From Bog-756 sp963703145 (GTDB lineage: Bacteria; Actinomycetota; Acidimicrobiia; Acidimicrobiales; RAAP-2), in NCBI GenBank assembly GCA_963703145.1, contig OY969793.1:2170001-2234000 (forward strand): a stretch of 64,000 nt of DNA. Reading direction: 5' to 3'. The position numbers and the translations under genes are program-made. Shown one piece after another: positions 8,710 through 16,833 of this stretch (within the stretch, counting starts at the first letter, position 1; the number at the start of each line of letters is the position of its first letter). The notes under the pieces were generated by a model. It saw only the letters and a program-made list of their open reading frames with translations, searched no databases and was not told the origin of the DNA.

Positions 8710-9786
8710 TCAGAGGAGCGAGAACCCACCCAACCCGTGGGAGGCCATCTCGTAGCACAGGGTGTCGTAGGGCTCGACGATGCCATAGGTCACTTCGCCC
8801 TCACACTCGAACCGGGCGTGGTGTTGGTCGAGTCCGCAGATCCTGGTCCGCACCTCGGGGTCGTTGACGTCATAGGTCTCACCGGTGACGACCCCGTCCC
8901 CCACATCCATCCCGTGCCAGATGTCCCCGTCGGGCGTGCCGCCGTTGGGGCCGCCGTACATGCCGCACCGGAGGAAGGCGATCTGATTCCCGAGTCGCTC
9001 GAAGGTCATGGTCTTCTCCCCTCCGGAACTGAACACCAGATCGACCTCACCGGCCTGGAGGAGGTGGGTATCGGGCTCGAAGCGGAGACGGTGGCGGCGT
9101 CCGCGGAGCGTGTCACTGCCCCGCCGCGGGTCGCCCAAGTTGTACAGAATGTGATCACCCCAGACCCCGTAGTCCTCGAATTCCACCCACTCACCCGAAT
9201 GCGGATGCTGGTTGCCGCTCCAGTGGGCGGGACCACCCACACCGTCCCGGGTGCCCCAGTGATGATCCCGTGTCCCTCGGTGCACCTGTCGGTCCAGTTC
9301 GAACCGCTCGCCGTGGGCAGTGACCCAGCCGCTCTGGCGACCGAAGCCGTCGTAGCCCGCCACGCCGGCGAACGGCTTCGTCCCGATGAACAATCCCCCG
9401 CCGATCAGCCGGTAGACCGGGCGCTTGGTGTCGAACCACGACAGATCGAAGGCAATGCCGTACTCGTTCTCGTCGAGCCTGAGACGCCACTGTCGGAACG
9501 GCTCGACCATCTCGAAGTGCAGAGGACCCACCGACATGTCCATTCGGTCGAGACCCAGCTTGCGGTGGGCCCGGACCGTGGTGTGCTGCCCCCGAACGTT
9601 GACGATGGCGAATGCCTCTGCGGTCCCCAAGTTGGGGTAGATGCCCATGCCGGCAACCACCAGGAGATCGCCCGTCGTGTCTTGACTGGTGAACCACATG
9701 CGCTCGTAGGCCTGGATGTCGGACGTCCACATGACCCGCACAGGGTGGGGGTGGTTGTGGATGAGGAACTCGTCGAGCCCCGACAT
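8710..9786 (-). CDS. Uncharacterised protein of a catabolic operon
   Basis: A 358-residue protein I cannot assign to a named family with confidence. It is probably cytosolic and beta-rich, with many Trp, Gly and His residues: RVMWTSDIQAYERMWFT near the start, HRGTRDHHWGTRDG in the middle and HWSGNQHPHSGEWVEFEDYG after it. The pattern recalls lipocalin-like or CrtC/AttH-like proteins found beside steroid and terpenoid genes in actinobacteria and sphingomonads, but that is an impression, not a match. The start at 9786 has AGGAG nine bases upstream; the longer open frame on this strand extends into the aldehyde dehydrogenase and is spurious. It lies 35 bases after the aldehyde dehydrogenase and is the last gene of the P450-ALDH operon. 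Confidence 0.72.
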   Translation of the reverse strand: MSGLDEFLIHNHPHPVRVMWTSDIQAYERMWFTSQDTTGDLLVVAGMGIYPNLGTAEAFAIVNVRGQHTTVRAHRKLGLDRMDMSVGPLHFEMVEPFRQWRLRLDENEYGIAFDLSWFDTKRPVYRLIGGGLFIGTKPFAGVAGYDGFGRQSGWVTAHGERFELDRQVHRGTRDHHWGTRDGVGGPAHWSGNQHPHSGEWVEFEDYGVWGDHILYNLGDPRRGSDTLRGRRHRLRFEPDTHLLQAGEVDLVFSSGGEKTMTFERLGNQIAFLRCGMYGGPNGGTPDGDIWHGMDVGDGVVTGETYDVNDPEVRTRICGLDQHHARFECEGEVTYGIVEPYDTLCYEMASHGLGGFSLL

Positions 9787-9821
9787 CGGGTAGTGCTCCT
9801 GAGAGGCCTGGAAATCCCCCG

Positions 9822-11291
9822 TCACGAGGGGAGTCCATTGATCGCCTTGACCTCGACATACTCCTCGAGGCCGTGCTCTCCCCACTCTCGCCCGATCCCG
9901 GACTCCTTGAACCCGCCGAAGGGGGCCAGCGGATCGGGGGCATACCCATTGAGCCCGAAGGTTCCGGTGCGGACCGATCGGGCCACGGCCAGTCCGCGCT
10001 CTGGGTCGGTGGTGAACACCGAGCCGGCCAATCCGTAACGGGACTCGTTGGCCAGACGCACGGCGTCGGCATCCCGGTCGAAGGGGATGATGCTCAGCAC
10101 CGGGCCGAAGATCTCCTCCTGGGCGATGCGCATCCCGTTGCCGACGTCGGCGAACACGGTGGGCTGGACGAACCATCCAACAGGGAGCCCCGGTGGCGCA
10201 TCCGGTCCACCCGAGATCAGGCGGGCCCCCTCCGCGATGCCGGTGTCGATGTACCCGCGAACCCGGTCCCGCTGCCGACGGCTGACCAACGGCCCCAACT
10301 TGGTGGCGGGATCGTGCGGATCGCCAACAGTCAGTCCGTTCGCCAACTCGCCGATGGCGTCGACGACCTCCCCGTAGATCTCACGGGAGACGAGGATCCG
10401 GGTCTGGGCCGCGCAGGCCTGCCCGTTGTTCACGAACGAAGTGAACCTCAGTGCCTGGACCGCACTGGCCACGTCGGCGTCGTCCAGCACGATGGCGGCA
10501 GACTTGCCACCCAGCTCGAGGCTGCATCGCCGGAGGTCCTGGCCGCAACGGGCCCCGATCTCCCGCCCGGCCGCCGTCGACCCGGTGAAGGCGACCTTGT
10601 CCACTCCGGGGTGTCCGACCAGCGCACGCCCGGTGTCGACGCCGCCGGTGAGCACCGAAACGGTCCCTGGAGGAAGTTCGGCTGCCTCCAGGATCTCTGC
10701 CAACAAGACGGCGTCCAACGAGGCCTCTGGGGCGGCCTTGATCACCACCGTGCACCCGGCCAGCAGGGCGGGAGCCAACTTGACGGCAATCAGAACCTGA
10801 GGCACGTTCCAGGCCACGACTGCGGCCACCACGCCGACCGGTTCCCGCCGCAGCAAGAAGTCGAGATAGCGGCCCGTCCGGCGTTCCTCCCACGCGGTGT
10901 CGGCGGCCACGTCGATGGTGGACGCCATGATGTCCAGCGGTGCACCGACCTGGCCCAACCGGGAGAACTTGATGGGGGCCCCATTCTCCGAGCTGATGGT
11001 CTGGGCCATCTCCTCGGATCGGCGTCCGAACTCGTCGATGATCCGCCGGACGACCTCGATCCGGTCGGTGACCGGCAGCCGGGGCCAGTCCGAGTGGTCG
11101 AAGGCGTCGCGAGCGGCATCCACAGCGGCGCCGACGTCCGTTGGCCCGGCGTCCGGCACCCGGCCGATGACCTGCTCGGAGTGAGCCTCAACTACATCGA
11201 TGGTCTCCGTCGCGTCGGGTTCGACCCACGTCCCGCCGATGAACAGCTTGGGGTACACATGCATCCCGTGACCGCCATCGGGAGAGTTCAT
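9822..11291 (-). CDS. NAD(P)-dependent aldehyde dehydrogenase
   Basis: A 489-residue aldehyde dehydrogenase that oxidises an aldehyde to its acid. The signature pieces are in order: AWNVPQVLIAVKLAPALLAG (cofactor fold), FTGSTAAGREIG, the general-base loop LELGGKSAAIVLDDAD, and the catalytic cysteine in NNGQACAAQTRI, followed by EEIFGPVLSI. The length is typical. Its ATG at 11291 overlaps the P450 stop by one base (TGATG). A second ATG nine codons on, before HVYPKLFIGG, fits the family N-terminus equally well and could be the true start. Together with the P450 upstream it would convert a hydroxylated product through aldehyde to acid; the substrate is unknown. Confidence 0.95.
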   Translation of the reverse strand: MNSPDGGHGMHVYPKLFIGGTWVEPDATETIDVVEAHSEQVIGRVPDAGPTDVGAAVDAARDAFDHSDWPRLPVTDRIEVVRRIIDEFGRRSEEMAQTISSENGAPIKFSRLGQVGAPLDIMASTIDVAADTAWEERRTGRYLDFLLRREPVGVVAAVVAWNVPQVLIAVKLAPALLAGCTVVIKAAPEASLDAVLLAEILEAAELPPGTVSVLTGGVDTGRALVGHPGVDKVAFTGSTAAGREIGARCGQDLRRCSLELGGKSAAIVLDDADVASAVQALRFTSFVNNGQACAAQTRILVSREIYGEVVDAIGELANGLTVGDPHDPATKLGPLVSRRQRDRVRGYIDTGIAEGARLISGGPDAPPGLPVGWFVQPTVFADVGNGMRIAQEEIFGPVLSIIPFDRDADAVRLANESRYGLAGSVFTTDPERGLAVARSVRTGTFGLNGYAPDPLAPFGGFKESGIGREWGEHGLEEYVEVKAINGLPS

Positions 11292-12517
11292 CAGCGGGAG
11301 GGTCGGAAGGTGACGGGCAGGCTGGTCGGTGACCGGAACGTCATGCCCCGGATGTGCGGATCACGGTCGCCGGGGTCAAGGGCGATGTCGTCGAACCGGT
11401 CGAGCAGCACATTCAGCATCACCTCGGTCTCGATCCGGGCAAGGTGCATGCCCAGGCACATGTGGGGACCGGCGGCAAACGCGATGTGCGGCCGCGGGGT
11501 GCGATGGATGTCGAACGACTCGGCATCGTCCCATCGGGACTCGTCTCGATTGGCCGAGCCCATGATCGGGGACACCGTGGCCCCTTCGTGGATGAGGTGG
11601 CCGCCGAGCTCGACGTCACGAGCCGCATAACGGGCCACCGCGGTCAGCGGCGTCTCATACCGCAGTCCCTCCTCGATCGCCTGGGGCACCAGGGTTCGGT
11701 CCGATCGCACCTGCTCGAACTGTTCGGGGTGGGTGAGCAGCAGAAACAACAGATTCCCTGACGAGCGGTACGTGGTCTCGATACCGGCCGGGAGGAGAAG
11801 ACGCAGAAACGAGCAGATGGCCTCGTCGCTGAGCTGCTCGCCGTCTATCTCTGCTGCCAGCAGGTCGCTGATCACATCATCGGTCGGGGCGGCCCGCCGT
11901 AGCTCGATCAGCCCCTGGAAGTACTCCCGGAGCTCCATAGAGGCGGCAAAACCATCCTCCATCGCCCCAGCGATCCCGATCAGTCGGATGGATTGCTCCC
12001 GGAAGGTCCCGAGGTCCTCGACAGGGAGCCCCAGGAGCGTAGCGATGACCCGGGTGGGGAACTCGAAGGTGAGCGACCGGACCAGGTCGGCCTGGCCGTC
12101 GGCGGCCACAGCGTCGAGCAGTTCATGACAGACCGGGGCGATGGTCTCGGACTCCCACCGCCTGAGGGACTTCTCCTTGAAGGCATCCGCAACCAGACTG
12201 CGGTGGGATCGGTGGCCCGGGCCATCCATCCCCAGGATGGTCTCGCCGAAGACCAGACCGACGCTCTCCTTGTAGCCGGCGGAGTTGAACGATTTCGTCT
12301 CGCGGAATACCCGAGAGACATCCTCGTAGCGGAAGACCGACCACTGCTCATCGGGCAAAAATTCCTCGGGCAGATGGGAGAGATCGGCCAAGGTCCCGCA
12401 CAGGACCGGCTCCTCAGCGCGCTGGCGGGCAAAGTCCGGATACGGATCTCGGGTGGTGCCAGCGACGGCGTCGAAGAGCGCAAACGGGTCGTTGTCCGGG
12501 GCGGTGGTGTCACTCAT
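11291..12517 (-). CDS. Cytochrome P450
   Basis: A second P450, 408 residues from the ATG at 12517. The I-helix is LLPAGIETTYRS, a variant of the usual AGxxTT, the K-helix ExxR is EEGLRYE, and the haem loop FAAGPHMCLGMHLAR places the cysteine near residue 354. It is clearly different from the P450 at 4747. A start six codons further upstream is readable, but a conserved regulatory motif ends one base before the ATG at 12517, and no Shine-Dalgarno sequence is visible, so the message may be leaderless or very short-leadered. It heads an operon with the aldehyde dehydrogenase and the protein ending at 8710. Confidence 0.94.
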   Translation of the reverse strand: MSDTTAPDNDPFALFDAVAGTTRDPYPDFARQRAEEPVLCGTLADLSHLPEEFLPDEQWSVFRYEDVSRVFRETKSFNSAGYKESVGLVFGETILGMDGPGHRSHRSLVADAFKEKSLRRWESETIAPVCHELLDAVAADGQADLVRSLTFEFPTRVIATLLGLPVEDLGTFREQSIRLIGIAGAMEDGFAASMELREYFQGLIELRRAAPTDDVISDLLAAEIDGEQLSDEAICSFLRLLLPAGIETTYRSSGNLLFLLLTHPEQFEQVRSDRTLVPQAIEEGLRYETPLTAVARYAARDVELGGHLIHEGATVSPIMGSANRDESRWDDAESFDIHRTPRPHIAFAAGPHMCLGMHLARIETEVMLNVLLDRFDDIALDPGDRDPHIRGMTFRSPTSLPVTFRPSR

Positions 12518-12544
12518 ATTACAAACTGTAGCCAATGTGTAAAG
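12518..12544 (-). promoter_or_regulatory. Shared motif CTTTACA-N14-TGTAAT, site 2 (upstream of P450)
   Basis: On the minus strand the site reads CTTTACA, 14 bases, TGTAAT, and ends directly at the P450 ATG at 12517. Half-sites and spacing match sites 1 and 3 exactly; the inner CATTG and TAC bases are shared with site 3. Binding here would block transcription or initiation of the P450-ALDH operon. Confidence 0.55.
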
Positions 12545-12618
12545 GTCGGTGACTGCACAGCCGAACCGGGCTGCTCACACTGTCGCGACGAACGCCACCG
12601 GTCCCGGTTGTTGCACGG

Positions 12619-14013
12619 TTAGGGGGATTCACTCGGGAGGGTCTGATCGGGAAGCGCTCGGCCCAACAGGCTCTCGATCGCCTGTAGTCGGCGGAGGACC
12701 TCCGGGCGGGCAGGATCGGCGTTGGCGAATCGGGTCTCCAGTTCTTCGGTCCGCTGGGCTTGGTTGTCAGCCTGCTCGGAGGTGGTCACCGTCGGCGTGT
12801 CGCTCGGCAGCACCGACCTCACCGCCGACGTCTTCACCACCGTGAGCGTCGGGGAGTAGTCGGATCCGAGTGTGCCGGTGACGCCTTGCCAACGGGCAAA
12901 GAGTGTTCCCTGGTTCTGTCCCTGGTCATCCAGCCAGTTGGGAACCCCCGGATCCTTGGAGCTCACCACGTAATAGATATAGCCGTCGCTGTCGACGTAG
13001 GCCTGATCGCGGTTCAAGCTCGCCTCGTGATGGACGAACTCGAGACTGTCCAGCAAGGGGGTGGCGAGCACGATGCCGGAATACTGCGCCACCGAGGTCG
13101 GAGCGGCCTTCTCTTTGATGACGAGCGACTGACCGCCTGTGAGGTCGTAGTTGCCGGTCAGGTTCCACTGCTGGACATCGGTACCCTGCTGTCCCGCTGC
13201 CTGGTGGGGACCGAACAGATTGTTGGGACCAAGCAGCGACAGTTGGCTGCCTTCGTTGATGTAGAACTGGGTCTGGAGCGATATCGACTCGGCGGCGTCG
13301 TTCAACATGGTCGTGGCGATTGCCGGTGTCATGTCGACGACGTCGTTACCGGGCCCTCCGTTGTCGGAGATGGCGATCGAGCCAGGGGTCTCGGTTGACC
13401 AGTCTTGAAAGGTGAACCGAACGAGGAGGTTGTCGGTTCCCGGAACCAGCGGCAGCCAATCACCGGTGGCCGGCTGGGTCGGGCTGACGGTGATCGAGAA
13501 CGATCCGTTGGAGGCATAGTGGATGCCCGTGTCGGCGATTGACGCAGTGACCTGGCCCGCGGTTGGTCCATTCCCAGCCAACCCGGCCAGCGCCTCGATG
13601 AGGAAGCCGGTCGACGTGCCCCGAGTACCGGTGATCGTGTACGAATCCTGATCCGAGATTCTCGACGTGTAGTACAGATTGTCTGGATTGTTGAAGCCGA
13701 GGTGTTCGTCCGGACGAGGCAGTACCTCCATCAGCGGCTGGTCCGTGGTGAGGGACAGTGCCTGGGCCAAGCTGTAGTTCACGATTCCGTTGACGAAATC
13801 CCGGCCCTGGGACTTCTTGGCGAACGGTGAGTCCTTGATATCGGTCTTGGCGGAGTGCACTGCCGCCACATAGGTCTTGTAGGCCTGCTGCAGCGGGCTT
13901 TGCGTCCTGGCATTGGCCCGAGCACCGGCCGTCGCGGCGAAGGCAGATCCACTGGTGATGACGCCCAGCGGTACTGCGGCCACCAGCGCAACACAGACCA
14001 ACTTCCGAATCAT
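12619..14013 (-). CDS. Secreted protein of unknown function (possibly DUF1214-like)
   Basis: A 464-residue exported protein. The N-terminus MIRKLVCVALVAAV, then SGSAFAATA, is a classic signal peptide with cleavage after about residue 27. The middle contains PDEHLGFNNPDNLYYTSRI and later DSYTITGTRGTSTGF, which recall the DUF1214/DUF1254-type proteins of actinobacteria that sit beside steroid and aromatic catabolic genes. The last 50 residues are charged and helical (EQADNQAQRTEELETRF, LRRLQAIESLLGRALP) and may form a coiled coil. It is transcribed away from the SDR at 14372, with 358 bases between the starts. GGGGG lies seven bases before the ATG. No enzyme motif is evident. Confidence 0.8.
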   Translation of the reverse strand: MIRKLVCVALVAAVPLGVITSGSAFAATAGARANARTQSPLQQAYKTYVAAVHSAKTDIKDSPFAKKSQGRDFVNGIVNYSLAQALSLTTDQPLMEVLPRPDEHLGFNNPDNLYYTSRISDQDSYTITGTRGTSTGFLIEALAGLAGNGPTAGQVTASIADTGIHYASNGSFSITVSPTQPATGDWLPLVPGTDNLLVRFTFQDWSTETPGSIAISDNGGPGNDVVDMTPAIATTMLNDAAESISLQTQFYINEGSQLSLLGPNNLFGPHQAAGQQGTDVQQWNLTGNYDLTGGQSLVIKEKAAPTSVAQYSGIVLATPLLDSLEFVHHEASLNRDQAYVDSDGYIYYVVSSKDPGVPNWLDDQGQNQGTLFARWQGVTGTLGSDYSPTLTVVKTSAVRSVLPSDTPTVTTSEQADNQAQRTEELETRFANADPARPEVLRRLQAIESLLGRALPDQTLPSESP

Positions 14014-14156
14014 CGTGTCCCCCGTGTGTCCGAATCGCTGCTCAGCAGGATCACTGAGGATTGCGATTATTCCTGCTCACAGTGCCTCTCGACGCTGCAG
14101 CTCGATCATGCAGTGAGTTGCCATGCGTCGAGACGAGCGCTAGAACTCACCCTATA

Positions 14157-14173
14157 CGAAAACGGTATTTTCG
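14157..14173. promoter_or_regulatory. Inverted repeat CGAAAA-N5-TTTTCG
   Basis: A perfect 6-bp inverted repeat with a 5-bp centre (CGGTA) in a locally AT-rich patch, 144 bases from the secreted-protein start and about 200 from the SDR start. It could be an operator or a small hairpin. No T-tract follows that would make it a clear terminator. Confidence 0.4.
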
Positions 14174-14228
14174 CAAGGGGGCCGGAGCGGCGACTCCAGG
14201 ACTCCTCCGGAGAGCACTGGCGGCTTGG

Positions 14229-14255
14229 CTTTACACATTGTGTACAAACTGTAAT
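14229..14255 (+). promoter_or_regulatory. Shared motif CTTTACA-N14-TGTAAT, site 3 (upstream of SDR)
   Basis: The plus strand reads CTTTACA, 14 bases, TGTAAT, about 116 bases before the SDR ATG. It also embeds a perfect odd palindrome TACACA-T-TGTGTA at 14232-14244, which strengthens the case for a dimeric repressor site. It matches sites 1 and 2 in half-sites and spacing. Confidence 0.55.
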
Positions 14256-14371
14256 GGTAGATCGAGAGGGTCAGCCCTGCGGAGTGTGTCACCCGCCAAC
14301 GACGGGACGCGGGTCGGGCCCCTCGCTACAGGCGTTCGCTGACCCCGACGCAGAACAGGAGCATCACGACC

Positions 14372-15175
14372 ATGGATCTTGGACTTCACAACGCCACGGT
14401 GATTGTGGCCGGCGGTACGACGGGAATGGGGCGGGCGGCAGCTGAATGCTTCGCCGAGGACGGTGCCCGGGTTGCCGTGTTGGCGAGGTCCCAGTCGGGT
14501 CTGGACGAGACCTCAGAGGCGCTCACGAGGCTGGGGTCGCCCGATGCCATAGGGATCTCAACCGACCTGTTCGACTCGTCGTCCGTGGCTGACGCCGTGG
14601 CACAGGTGGGTGAGCGCTGGGGCCATCTCAATGCGCTCGTCAATGCCGGGGGGCCGATGCACGGTGGGCTCAAGACCTTCGAGACCTATGACGACGACGA
14701 CTGGCACGATGTCTTCGACGGCCTGACGCTGGCTGCGGTGCGGACGGTCCGGGCCGCCCTGCCACTTCTCCGCCGGGCCGACTGGGCCCGAATCGTGAAC
14801 GTATCGGCGATGTCCACGAAGCACCAGTCGCCACCCCTGATCGCCTACACGGCGGCCAAGTCGGCGTTGACCAGCCTGACCAAGAATCTGTCCCAGTCAC
14901 TTGCTCCAGATGGCATCTTGGTCAACACCGTCAGCCCGGGTACGTTCGCCTCGGAGTCGTTCAAGGCAGCACTTGCGGCAATGCCAGGGGTGGACGAGAA
15001 CGACCTCCACGACATCATGCGGTTCATCAAGGAGGGCTTTGGCCACCACGTCTTTCTCGATCGCGCTGCTGACCCGTCCGAGATCGGCCCGGTCATCGCC
15101 TTTGCGGCATCGGCACGCAACACCTACATGACCGGAGCCAACATCAACGTCGACGGGGGCTCTGACTTCACGTAG
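14372..15175 (+). CDS. Short-chain dehydrogenase/reductase
   Basis: A 267-residue classical SDR that would oxidise or reduce a hydroxyl/keto group with NAD(P). The cofactor loop is AGGTTGMGRA, the structural NAG-equivalent reads NAGGPM, and the catalytic Ser and YxxxK lie in NVSAMS and AYTAAKSAL. The C-terminus ends in TGANINVDGGSDFT, standard for the family. AGGAG lies about ten bases before the ATG at 14372. The long leader carries the shared CTTTACA-N14-TGTAAT motif, linking it to the P450-ALDH operon and the TetR gene at 2809. A TetR gene follows on the same strand after 234 bases. Confidence 0.94.
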   Translation: MDLGLHNATVIVAGGTTGMGRAAAECFAEDGARVAVLARSQSGLDETSEALTRLGSPDAIGISTDLFDSSSVADAVAQVGERWGHLNALVNAGGPMHGGLKTFETYDDDDWHDVFDGLTLAAVRTVRAALPLLRRADWARIVNVSAMSTKHQSPPLIAYTAAKSALTSLTKNLSQSLAPDGILVNTVSPGTFASESFKAALAAMPGVDENDLHDIMRFIKEGFGHHVFLDRAADPSEIGPVIAFAASARNTYMTGANINVDGGSDFT

Positions 15176-15409
15176 TCCATTCGCCGAGGGCCATCGATAG
15201 GAACCTGCTGGCAAGAAAGGGTTGGATTCGCCAATGAACGCGACGAGCCATTCGCCCTGGACCGTGGGCTGCTCAATCCACGCGGTGCCAGGAGGCCCTC
15301 CGCCAAGGCAGACAGGGACACGAGCTGGCCCCGGCGCTGCCTGGTCTGAGGGTCTCATCAGCGTCGGCACGGCCGGGCGGCCGAGTCCAACCGCCCGTTC
15401 GGCGCTCTG

Positions 15410-16015
15410 ATGGAAACGAGGATCGACGACCGAACCCAGCGGAGTGAGTCACAGCTCATCGTCGACGCCGCCCGGCGCGTGCTCGAACGCCAGGGGCGGG
15501 CCCGGTTCAGGATCCACGATGTTCTCCGCGAGGCCGGGGTCGGCACTCGGGCTCTGTACCGGCACTTCGCATCCAAGGAGGCCCTGGTGCTGGCGGTGTT
15601 CGTGGAGGCCGCCCAGGAGGAGGCATACCGGCTTCGGTCTCGAATGGCTGGAGCATCCGATCCTCTCGAGGCAGTGAGAGCCTGGATCGAAGCTCGACTC
15701 GAGTTGGCCTCCGACGAGCAGACGGCTGCGAGTCTGCGTGCCGTCTCCCTGGAGGCTCAGCAAGCGAGCAGTGAGTCGCCACGTCAGATGGAGCTGGCAC
15801 TCGACCACATACTGGAACCACTTGTCGAACAGCTCACACGAGGACAGGCCGAAGGGCTCGTCGCCGCAGGCGATCCGGTCGGACAGGCTCTCTCGATTCA
15901 GGACGTCGTGTGGGGTGCGACGTTGCGACAGTGGTCAGGAATCCGGTCAGATGATGTCACGTCGCATCTCGACGTCATCCGTTTCTGTCTTCGAGGTGTT
16001 GGAGCCGTCGTCTGA
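15410..16015 (+). CDS. TetR-family transcriptional regulator
   Basis: A 201-residue regulator. The helix-turn-helix spans roughly residues 14-60: LIVDAARRVLERQGRARFRI, then DVLREAGVGTRALYRHFASK and EALVLAVF. The C-terminal half is a generic TetR ligand-binding bundle with no subfamily I recognise. The 234-base spacer in front of it shows no motif of the CTTTACA class, so it may not belong to that regulon. It is the third TetR gene in 16 kb, all beside oxidation genes. The ATG at 15410 begins directly after CTCTG and lacks an obvious Shine-Dalgarno sequence. Confidence 0.87.
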   Translation: METRIDDRTQRSESQLIVDAARRVLERQGRARFRIHDVLREAGVGTRALYRHFASKEALVLAVFVEAAQEEAYRLRSRMAGASDPLEAVRAWIEARLELASDEQTAASLRAVSLEAQQASSESPRQMELALDHILEPLVEQLTRGQAEGLVAAGDPVGQALSIQDVVWGATLRQWSGIRSDDVTSHLDVIRFCLRGVGAVV

Positions 16016-16054
16016 CTCAACGGAGCCAGCTCGACCCGGGCCCCGGTCCAGGTT

Positions 16055-16549
16055 TCAGAGCGCAAACGGCTCGAACGAATCGCCTGCCATCGGGAACGGC
16101 TGGGCTGGCAAACCCGGCATGGGGTGATCCCACCACACGGTCTCCTCGACGCGGCTGGCGATCCGCCAGCCCACTGTCCGGCGCTCAAACCGGTCGTGGT
16201 AGCGGCCGCCAACGGTGAACGACCAGGGCTCCCCGTCGATGAGCATCTGATTGGGGTTGTGAAAGATCGAACAGGCTCGGGCTGATCGCCCGTCGGCGTC
16301 GATCTCGACCGCACGATTCACGACGAGGTGTTGGGTCCACGTGAAGATGGGCAGCACCTCGGAGAGCCACTGCCGGACCTCCGCATACGGACCACGGATC
16401 CCACCGGCAGACCGGTAGTCCAGGTGGGCATCCTCGGAGAAGACCGTATCCAACAACGCCCAATCTCGGCCGTCCACGGCCGTGGCGTAGCGCGTCAGGA
16501 CGTCGTCGATCTCCTGTCGATCGAGAATGAACCCGATGCGCTCGTCCAC
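16055..16549 (-). CDS. SnoaL-like / NTF2-fold protein
   Basis: A 164-residue single-domain protein of the NTF2 superfamily. The beginning RQEIDDVLTRYATAVDGRDW followed by VFSEDAHLDY is the standard SnoaL-like opening, and GGRYHDRFERRTVGWRIASR is the matching final strand pair. Members include isomerases, dehydratases and ring hydroxylase small subunits; many act on steroid-like molecules. A catalytic residue cannot be assigned without alignment. It is convergent with the TetR gene, with 39 bases between stops, and probably belongs to the same catabolic region. Confidence 0.88.
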   Translation of the reverse strand: MDERIGFILDRQEIDDVLTRYATAVDGRDWALLDTVFSEDAHLDYRSAGGIRGPYAEVRQWLSEVLPIFTWTQHLVVNRAVEIDADGRSARACSIFHNPNQMLIDGEPWSFTVGGRYHDRFERRTVGWRIASRVEETVWWDHPMPGLPAQPFPMAGDSFEPFAL

Positions 16550-16833
16550 CGTGGCGACCGTAGCGGGTCACGTCACCGGTTGCACACAGCCGTGCCGGGC
16601 AAGTGTTCAGGGGACCGGGTGTGCCACGGCGGGGTGGATCCTCGGCCGCGGGAGAGGAGCGGGGCTATCTGGTGATGATCCCTGGGAAGAAACAGCCACT
16701 CCCGGATGACTAGTAGGGGGAACGACCAACGCCAGACACCCGGGGATCCGCCAGACGATGCGGATGGCGTGCCTCGCACGTCAGATTCCTCCGGGTAGCC
16801 ATCGATCGAGTACGGCAAAGGACGGGGACAGCA

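Larger units (their letters stand above)
14014..14371. other. Divergent intergenic region between secreted protein and SDR genes
   Basis: This 358-base spacer has lower GC than its surroundings and no plausible gene. It holds two palindromic elements, a CGAAAA/TTTTCG inverted repeat at 14157-14173 and the shared 27-bp motif at 14229-14255, consistent with control of both divergent genes. The SDR leader downstream of the motif is about 115 bases. Confidence 0.6.

Noticed and set aside
9873..11630. 585-codon plus-strand open frame
   Set aside because: It is the complement of the aldehyde dehydrogenase and P450 genes; high GC produces long antisense frames throughout this window.
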